Positions 58,938 to 64,000 of a DNA stretch of 64,000 nt are shown one piece after another. Source of the stretch: JAGNNV01 sp031412915 (GTDB lineage: Bacteria; Acidobacteriota; Vicinamibacteria; Fen-336; JAGNNV01); assembly GCA_031412915.1 (NCBI GenBank), contig JANODX010000158.1, forward strand, positions 1 to 64,000. The letters are read 5' to 3'. Under the pieces are notes generated by a model. The model saw nothing but the letters and a program-made list of their open reading frames with translations, did not search any database and had not been told where the DNA came from. A program made the translations under genes and the position numbers. The first letter of the stretch is position 1. Each line of letters opens with the position of its first letter.

Positions 58938-60397
58938 TGTCCAAAGCGGGCTCAGGGATTCGCGGAAAGATCGGCAGCCCGGTGTCTGAAGACAGCCCCG
59001 GCGCTACCGCCTTCGACTCCTTCTATCTGAAGGATCGCTACGGATCGAAGGCCATGCGGGCGATCTGGTCCGATCGGGCCATGGTTCAGGCCTGGCTCGA
59101 CTGCGAAGCCGCTCTTGCCCTTGCCGAGTCCGATGTGGGAATCGTCCCGAAGTCGGCGGCGCGCACCATCGCCAGGACGGCCCGGATCGAAAACATCAGC
59201 CTCCCGGCCATGCGCGCCGAGTTCGACCTGACCTGGAACCCGATCCTTCCCCTCGTGAACGCGCTGCGGGCCCGGCTCCCAAAGAACGCAGCCAAGTGGG
59301 TCCATTGGGGCGCCACCTCCAAGAACATCATGGACACCGGCGCCGCCCTCCAGATCAAGAACACGTACGCGGTGGTCCGGGACGGCCTGGATCGGATCGA
59401 GCGAGCGTTGGTCGTTCTCGCCAAGAAACACCGGAACACGCTGATGGCGGCTCGCACTCATGGGCAGCAGGCGATCCCGATCACCCTCGGCTACAAGGTG
59501 GCGGTCTGGATCGACGAGCTTCGAAGACAGCGCGAGCGACTTCTCGAGAGTGAGAAGCGCGTGCTCGTCTGCGAGTTCGGCGGCGCGGTTGGGACCATGG
59601 CCGCGACCGGGAGGATCGGTCTCAGAATCCAGGAACGCTTCGGGCAGCGCCTCGGGCTCGGTTTTCCTCTGATTCCCACCAAGACCGCGGGTGATCGTTT
59701 CGCCGAGTTCTTTCTTCTCCTCTCTTCGATCTCGGGCACGTTCTCGAAGATCGGGGCGACCGTCTACAACCATCAGCAGACGGACATAGACGAGCTTTCC
59801 GAGTTCAGCGTGGGCAAGGTCGGCTCCTCGGCCATGCCGCACAAGCTGAACCCGGTGGCCTCCGGGTCGGTGGTGCTCCTGTTCCGGCTCATCAAGGCCC
59901 GAGCCACCGCCGTTCTCGACTACATACACTGCGAGTGGGAGGATGATCATCGCCAGGGCGAAACCCTGTGGTCGTTCGGCCCGGAAATTTCCCTTCTTTT
60001 CGGGGCGCAGCTTGAAATGCTCGCGCGGGTACTTGAAACCCTGATCGTCAAACCCGAGAACATGCTGCGCAATCTCGATCGCAGCGGGGGGGCGGTCCTG
60101 TCCGAGGCTCTCATGATGGCGCTGGCCAGGACGATGGGACGGGACGCGGCCCACGCCCACGTCCTGGGCCTGTCGAGGCGTGCCCGATCTGAAGACGGGG
60201 CGTTCCGCGACGTGGCCCGGAATGACCTCAAGGTGAAGGCGCTTCTCTCCGCCCGCGACCTCGACCGGGCGCTCGATTACCGAAGCGGCATCGGCCTGTC
60301 CACGTTCTTCGTAGACTCCGTGTTGAGGAACGCAGGGCCGCCGAAGAGAAAGCCGACCAGGTCCCCGAGGGCCGGAGCCGTACGGCAATCATCCTGA
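58937..60397 (+). CDS. Fumarase/aspartase-superfamily lyase, PurB-like
   Basis: 486 residues. Conserved blocks are WVHWGATSKNIMDTGAAL, MAARTHGQQAIPITLGYKVA, and the signature GSSAMPHKLNPVASG with the catalytic Ser loop. This fits adenylosuccinate lyase or 3-carboxymuconate cycloisomerase-type members. The operon context with a symporter leaves a catabolic lyase possible, so purB is not assigned firmly. ATG at 58937 overlaps the symporter stop. Confidence 0.85.
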   Translation: MSKAGSGIRGKIGSPVSEDSPGATAFDSFYLKDRYGSKAMRAIWSDRAMVQAWLDCEAALALAESDVGIVPKSAARTIARTARIENISLPAMRAEFDLTWNPILPLVNALRARLPKNAAKWVHWGATSKNIMDTGAALQIKNTYAVVRDGLDRIERALVVLAKKHRNTLMAARTHGQQAIPITLGYKVAVWIDELRRQRERLLESEKRVLVCEFGGAVGTMAATGRIGLRIQERFGQRLGLGFPLIPTKTAGDRFAEFFLLLSSISGTFSKIGATVYNHQQTDIDELSEFSVGKVGSSAMPHKLNPVASGSVVLLFRLIKARATAVLDYIHCEWEDDHRQGETLWSFGPEISLLFGAQLEMLARVLETLIVKPENMLRNLDRSGGAVLSEALMMALARTMGRDAAHAHVLGLSRRARSEDGAFRDVARNDLKVKALLSARDLDRALDYRSGIGLSTFFVDSVLRNAGPPKRKPTRSPRAGAVRQSS

Positions 60398-60412
60398 CCT
60401 CAGGAAATGACC

Positions 60413-61879
60413 ATGAGCCATGCTTTGATCAACCCAAACGCACCCGGCCCGGTTCTCGGACCGACCTATTTCTCGCCCTTTGGCGTGGACGAGACACTCA
60501 TCCGCGAGGCTCTGTCCTCCGCCCTCTCCCGGGGCGGCGAGTATGCGGACCTCTTCTTCCAGCACCGGGTTTCCCACAACTTCGTCCTCGAAGACGGTTC
60601 GGTGAACCGGGCCTTCAAGGGCGCCGAACTCGGGGTGGGCGTTCGGGTGGTGAGAGGCGACCAGACCGGCTACGCCTTCACCGAGGACCTGAGTCTCGAG
60701 AGCGTGCGGGAGGCCGCCCGCACCGCGGCCAGCATCGCGGAAGGCCCGGCGCGGGACACCCCGGGCCGTTTTCACCTCGCCTCAGGCCTGCCCTCACGGT
60801 ATGCGACCACGCGTCGTTGGGACGACGTCCATCCCGGGGAGAAGTTGCCGCTTCTGACCGGTTTGAACGACCGGACCTTCTCGATGAATCCGGCGATCCG
60901 CAAGGTCAACATCACGTTTGGCGACGAGATGTCGGCCATCCTCATCGCCGACTCATCGGGACGCATCGTCGAAGACCTTCAGCCGATGACTCTCCTCTAC
61001 TTGAGTTGCGTGGCCGAGAAGAACGGCGAACGCGAGCAGAACACCTACGGCGTCTCCGCGCGCAAGGACTTGTCGTTCTACTCGAAAGACCGGCTGGATC
61101 TGATGGTCCGGGAGGCCGTGGATCGAACCATGATTCTCTTCGACGCGGTGCCGGCTCCGGCGGGGGAGATGCCGGTGGTCCTCGGGGCCGGCGCTTCGGG
61201 CATCCTCCTTCACGAGGCCATCGGTCACGGGATGGAGGCGGATTTCAATCGCAAGGGCACGTCGATCTACGCCGACAAGATCGGGAAGAGGGTGGCCCAC
61301 CCCTTCGTCAACATCGTCGACGAAGGCACTGAGGAAGGGGCGCGAGGATCCATCAACGTCGACGACGAAGGCAATGCGGCGGGACGGACCAACCTGGTCG
61401 AAGGTGGCGTGCTCACCACCTACCTTCACGATTCGATCTCGGCCAAGCATTACGGCGTGAAGCCAACCGGAAACGGACGCCGCGAGAGCTACCAGTATCC
61501 GCCCCTGCCCCGGATGCGGTCGACCTACATGCTGCCCGGGCCCCACAAGAAGGACGAGATCATTGCCTCCGTGAAGAAAGGCATCTATTGCACGAATTTC
61601 ACCAATGGCCAGGTCCAGATCGGCGCGGGCGATTTCACGTTCTATGTGAAGAACGGCTACCTCATCGAGGACGGGAAGCTCACGCGTCCGATCAAGGACG
61701 TAAACATCATCGGCAACGGCCCCAAGGTCCTGGAGCAGATCGACATGGTGGCGGACGACCTTGCCATCGATCAGGGCGGATGGACGTGCGGCAAGGATGG
61801 TCAGAGCGTGCCCGTGTCCCAGGGCATCCCGACCGTGCGGGTGGCCTCCATCACCGTGGGCGGCCGAAGCGAGAAGTAG
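60413..61879 (+). CDS. tldD: TldD metalloprotease subunit
   Basis: 488 residues of the TldD/TldE heterodimeric protease that degrades unfolded peptides and can process modified peptides such as microcin B17. The zinc site HEAIGHGMEAD (His267 to His272) is intact, with FVNIVDEGTEEGARGSINVD and the GQVQIGAGDFTFYVKNGYLI end. ATG at 60413 is chosen because AGGAA stands seven bases upstream; the ATG at 60407 is too close to it. Twelve bases separate it from tldE. Confidence 0.93.
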   Translation: MSHALINPNAPGPVLGPTYFSPFGVDETLIREALSSALSRGGEYADLFFQHRVSHNFVLEDGSVNRAFKGAELGVGVRVVRGDQTGYAFTEDLSLESVREAARTAASIAEGPARDTPGRFHLASGLPSRYATTRRWDDVHPGEKLPLLTGLNDRTFSMNPAIRKVNITFGDEMSAILIADSSGRIVEDLQPMTLLYLSCVAEKNGEREQNTYGVSARKDLSFYSKDRLDLMVREAVDRTMILFDAVPAPAGEMPVVLGAGASGILLHEAIGHGMEADFNRKGTSIYADKIGKRVAHPFVNIVDEGTEEGARGSINVDDEGNAAGRTNLVEGGVLTTYLHDSISAKHYGVKPTGNGRRESYQYPPLPRMRSTYMLPGPHKKDEIIASVKKGIYCTNFTNGQVQIGAGDFTFYVKNGYLIEDGKLTRPIKDVNIIGNGPKVLEQIDMVADDLAIDQGGWTCGKDGQSVPVSQGIPTVRVASITVGGRSEK

Positions 61880-61891
61880 CGCGACCCATCC

Positions 61892-63235
61892 ATGACAACT
61901 CGCGAGACGGTGAGTGAAGAGTTCCGCGCGATCGCGCGTGATGCGGTGAGATCGGCCCAGGCTTGCGGCGCCCAGGGTGTCGCCGCGCGCGTCGCCAGGG
62001 TGCGCGAAGTCGGCGTCCAGTGGCGCGACGGACAGGTCGAACAGGTCACCGAATCGACCACCCGGGGCCTCGCCCTCAGCCTGTACGTCGACGGTCGATT
62101 CGCTTCGGTGAGCACCAGCGACCTGCGTCCCTTGGCCCTCGGTCCTTTTATCGCCGACGCGGTGGTCATGACCCGAACGCTTTCCGAGGATCCCTTCCGG
62201 ATTCTTCCGGATCCCTCGCTCTACGCGGACCGCCCCGACCTCGACCTGGGGTTTTCGGATCCGAGCTACCAGCACCTCTCCGCCGAGCGCCGGCGGGACC
62301 TGGCGCGCGCCATCGAAGATGCCGCGCGCAGCGTGCCGCGAGCCGATCGGATTCTCTCGGTGACGACCTCGGTAAGCGACTCGCGCTCCGAGATGTTTCG
62401 CCTGACCTCGAATGGCTTCGAAGGGGAGCGGATCGACACGTCGTTCTGGCTCTCCGGAAACGTCACCGTCCAGGACGAAGACGGGCGGCGGCCGGAAGAC
62501 GGCGACTTCTGCGGAGGACGATTCATAAGCGATCTCGGCGATCCCCAAGCGGTCGGCGAATCTTCGGCCACCCGCGCGCTTGGGCGCCTCGGCTCGACCA
62601 AGGCGCCGTCCCGGGTCATGACCATGGTTCTCGACAACCGCGCCGGCGGGCGCCTCGTGGGCGCTTTGTTGTCTCCTCTGGCCGCCTCGTCCATTCAGCA
62701 GAGACGATCGTTCCTGGAGGCCCGGGCGGGAGAAAGAATCGGCAGCCCGCTTCTCCAGATCGTCGACGACCCGCTCATTCCCAGGGGACTCGGATCGCGC
62801 CACTTCGACGGCGAGGGAATCTCGGCGAAAAGACTACCCCTGTTCGAGGCCGGAGTGCTGCGGAACTTCTACGTCGACACGTATTACGGGAAGAAACTGA
62901 AGATGCCCCCGACCACCGGAAGCGCATCGAATCTCGCCTGGGGGCTCGGCTCCCCCTCGCAATCCGAACTCATCGCCTCTGCCGGCGAGGGCGTCTTCGT
63001 CACCGGATTCCTGGGCGGCAACTCGAACGGCACGACCGGCGACTACTCGCTCGGCATACAAGGCTTCATGATCCGGGGCGGCGCGATCGCCGAACCGGTG
63101 GCGGAAATGAACATCTCCGGGAATCAGAAGGAGCTGTGGACTCGACTGGTCGGGGTCGGAAACGACCCATACCTCCACTCGCCGTTGCGGACCCCGACTC
63201 TCGTCTTCGAAGGCATCGCCTTCGCCGGACTGTAG
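61892..63235 (+). CDS. tldE: TldE/PmbA protease partner subunit
   Basis: 447 residues. The TldE pattern is visible: VGVQWRDGQVEQVTESTTRG in the N-terminal half, DFCGGRFISDLGDPQAVGES, and the C-terminal GLGSPSQSELIASAGEGVFV and GDYSLGIQGFMIRGG. As in the family, it lacks the HExxxH of TldD. Cotranscribed with tldD and possibly with the symporter and lyase upstream. ATG at 61892. Confidence 0.92.
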   Translation: MTTRETVSEEFRAIARDAVRSAQACGAQGVAARVARVREVGVQWRDGQVEQVTESTTRGLALSLYVDGRFASVSTSDLRPLALGPFIADAVVMTRTLSEDPFRILPDPSLYADRPDLDLGFSDPSYQHLSAERRRDLARAIEDAARSVPRADRILSVTTSVSDSRSEMFRLTSNGFEGERIDTSFWLSGNVTVQDEDGRRPEDGDFCGGRFISDLGDPQAVGESSATRALGRLGSTKAPSRVMTMVLDNRAGGRLVGALLSPLAASSIQQRRSFLEARAGERIGSPLLQIVDDPLIPRGLGSRHFDGEGISAKRLPLFEAGVLRNFYVDTYYGKKLKMPPTTGSASNLAWGLGSPSQSELIASAGEGVFVTGFLGGNSNGTTGDYSLGIQGFMIRGGAIAEPVAEMNISGNQKELWTRLVGVGNDPYLHSPLRTPTLVFEGIAFAGL

Positions 63236-63247
63236 GGAAGAACCTGT

Positions 63248-63847
63248 TCAGGGAACGGAGGGCGGGGGAAGGGCCAGGAGCTTCGCCTGCTCGGCCTTGA
63301 GCGCGGCCGGATTGAAGGCGCCCTGGAGCAGGCTCTGCACGCGACCCTCCCGATCGACCATCACAATGAAGGGGGCGTCCTGATTGTCGAGTATCACCGC
63401 CAACCGGTCACGCCAGATGTCCTTGTCCTTGTGGATCAGGACGATCTGGGCGAGATGCTCCGGCCGCTGGCCCTTCTTCATCCGGTCTTCCGCAAAGCCA
63501 CGAACGATCGGGGGGAGGCTGGTCACCATGCGCACGTCGTAGCACACCACGAAGGCCTTGACCGGAGGCGAAGACGACTCGGCCGCGTCCCCTTCGGGCT
63601 TCGCGCTCGCGTCGGCCCGACAGGCCTCGAGCCAGGCCTGGGACGACTTGGCGGCCTCTCCCGTGAAGGACATCACCATGACCTTGGCCCAACCGTCGCG
63701 CATCCCCACTCTGATTTCCGAACCCGAAAGGGCCTTGCCGACGAGATCCGGAAAAGTCACGCCCGACGAAAGCGGTGATTCGAAAGCGGACGAAAAGGCT
63801 GGGGCAGCCACGAGGAACAAGGCGGCGAAGGAGAATCGCGGGAACAC
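63248..63847 (-). CDS. Exported thioredoxin-fold-like protein
   Basis: About 199 residues. A hydrophobic start (FSFAALFLVAAPAFSSAFES) suggests a signal peptide. The mature part has VMVMSFTGEAAKSSQAWLEA, VKAFVVCYDVRMVTSLPPIV and NQDAPFIVMVDREGRVQSLL, reminiscent of TlpA/redoxin-like folds without a CxxC pair. The start is uncertain: GTG at 63847 gives the signal peptide, while the frame is open up to 63964. Converges with tldE, 12 bases apart. Confidence 0.65.
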   Translation of the reverse strand: MFPRFSFAALFLVAAPAFSSAFESPLSSGVTFPDLVGKALSGSEIRVGMRDGWAKVMVMSFTGEAAKSSQAWLEACRADASAKPEGDAAESSSPPVKAFVVCYDVRMVTSLPPIVRGFAEDRMKKGQRPEHLAQIVLIHKDKDIWRDRLAVILDNQDAPFIVMVDREGRVQSLLQGAFNPAALKAEQAKLLALPPPSVP

Positions 63848-63979
63848 GCGGAACAGACCATAGCGAAAGCCCGAGGCTGATGGCAACGCTTGCGACCATC
63901 CGTGAATCTCTGCAAGAATGATCCAATTCGTTTCTTCTTGCCGTTCCCCCCCCCTTTTTCTCACTTCAGGAGATCTTCC

Positions 63980-64000
63980 ATGCTACGTCGAACCCTTGCC
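63980..64000 (+). CDS. Start of a gene running out of the window
   Basis: ATG at 63980 with AGGAG seven bases upstream begins MLRRTLA, a basic N-terminus like that of a signal peptide. Only seven codons are visible. A T-rich stretch at 63950-63962 (CTTTTTCTC) lies just before it. Confidence 0.5.

Noticed and set aside
1..64000. tRNA, rRNA, CRISPR arrays, complete insertion sequences
   Set aside because: No tRNA T-arm-like sequence, rRNA segment, regular spaced repeats or full transposase with terminal repeats were found on reading. Only one short IS91-type fragment is supported.

Overview
The window is 64 kb of high-GC bacterial DNA. It suggests a Gram-negative, aerobic or facultative heterotroph, most like an acidobacterium or a related deep-branching phylum. 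This is inferred from an outer-membrane DUF5916/CBM9 protein, DUF885 and FtsX-family permeases, menaquinone synthesis by the futalosine route (mqnA, mqnC), a B12-dependent ribonucleotide reductase and a PilT ATPase. No rRNA, tRNA or CRISPR array was recognised, so the taxonomy is only an inference.

Positions 1 to about 23,400 are an accessory mosaic. Intact genes (a GT-C-like membrane protein, carotenoid oxygenase, AAA/DUF4143 protein, two PIN-type toxin-antitoxin pairs, DUF885 protein, nucleotidyltransferase pair, esterase, alkaline-phosphatase-like protein, rho, imuA-imuB, ferritin-like protein) alternate with gene pieces. The pieces come from dppA, capA, an APH-type phosphotransferase, a fatty-acid desaturase, a geranylgeranyl-reductase-type oxidoreductase, a VOC protein, a lipocalin-like protein, a LuxR tail, lactate permease and an IS91-type transposase. 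Pieces of one FtsX-type permease recur five times, in both orientations, at the seams. A 47-bp direct repeat brackets one segment and a 67-bp direct repeat brackets another. Several pieces carry internal deletions with short homologies at the joints.

From about 23,500 to the end the DNA looks like ordinary chromosome with compact operons, many of which use 1-4 bp start/stop overlaps. In order: a DUF5916 outer-membrane protein, lactate permease, rarA with an amidohydrolase, a surface-glycan group (wecB-type epimerase, sugar epimerase, GT2, two GT-C-like membrane proteins), a pseudouridine synthase, a four-gene ABC exporter operon, a 53-residue protein with its own ribosome site and terminator, nrdJ, the divergent mqnA-mqnC pair, a TPR protein, NAD synthetase, a REC-like/PilZ protein overlapping glycogen phosphorylase, pilT with a zinc-ribbon protein, thiS, a sodium/solute symporter with a 46-residue membrane partner, a PurB-like lyase, and the tldD-tldE protease pair.

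The most unusual part is the mosaic half. It reads as a zone where segments were cut inside genes at both ends and joined around permease remnants. Assembly chimerism has to be excluded before a biological mechanism is claimed.
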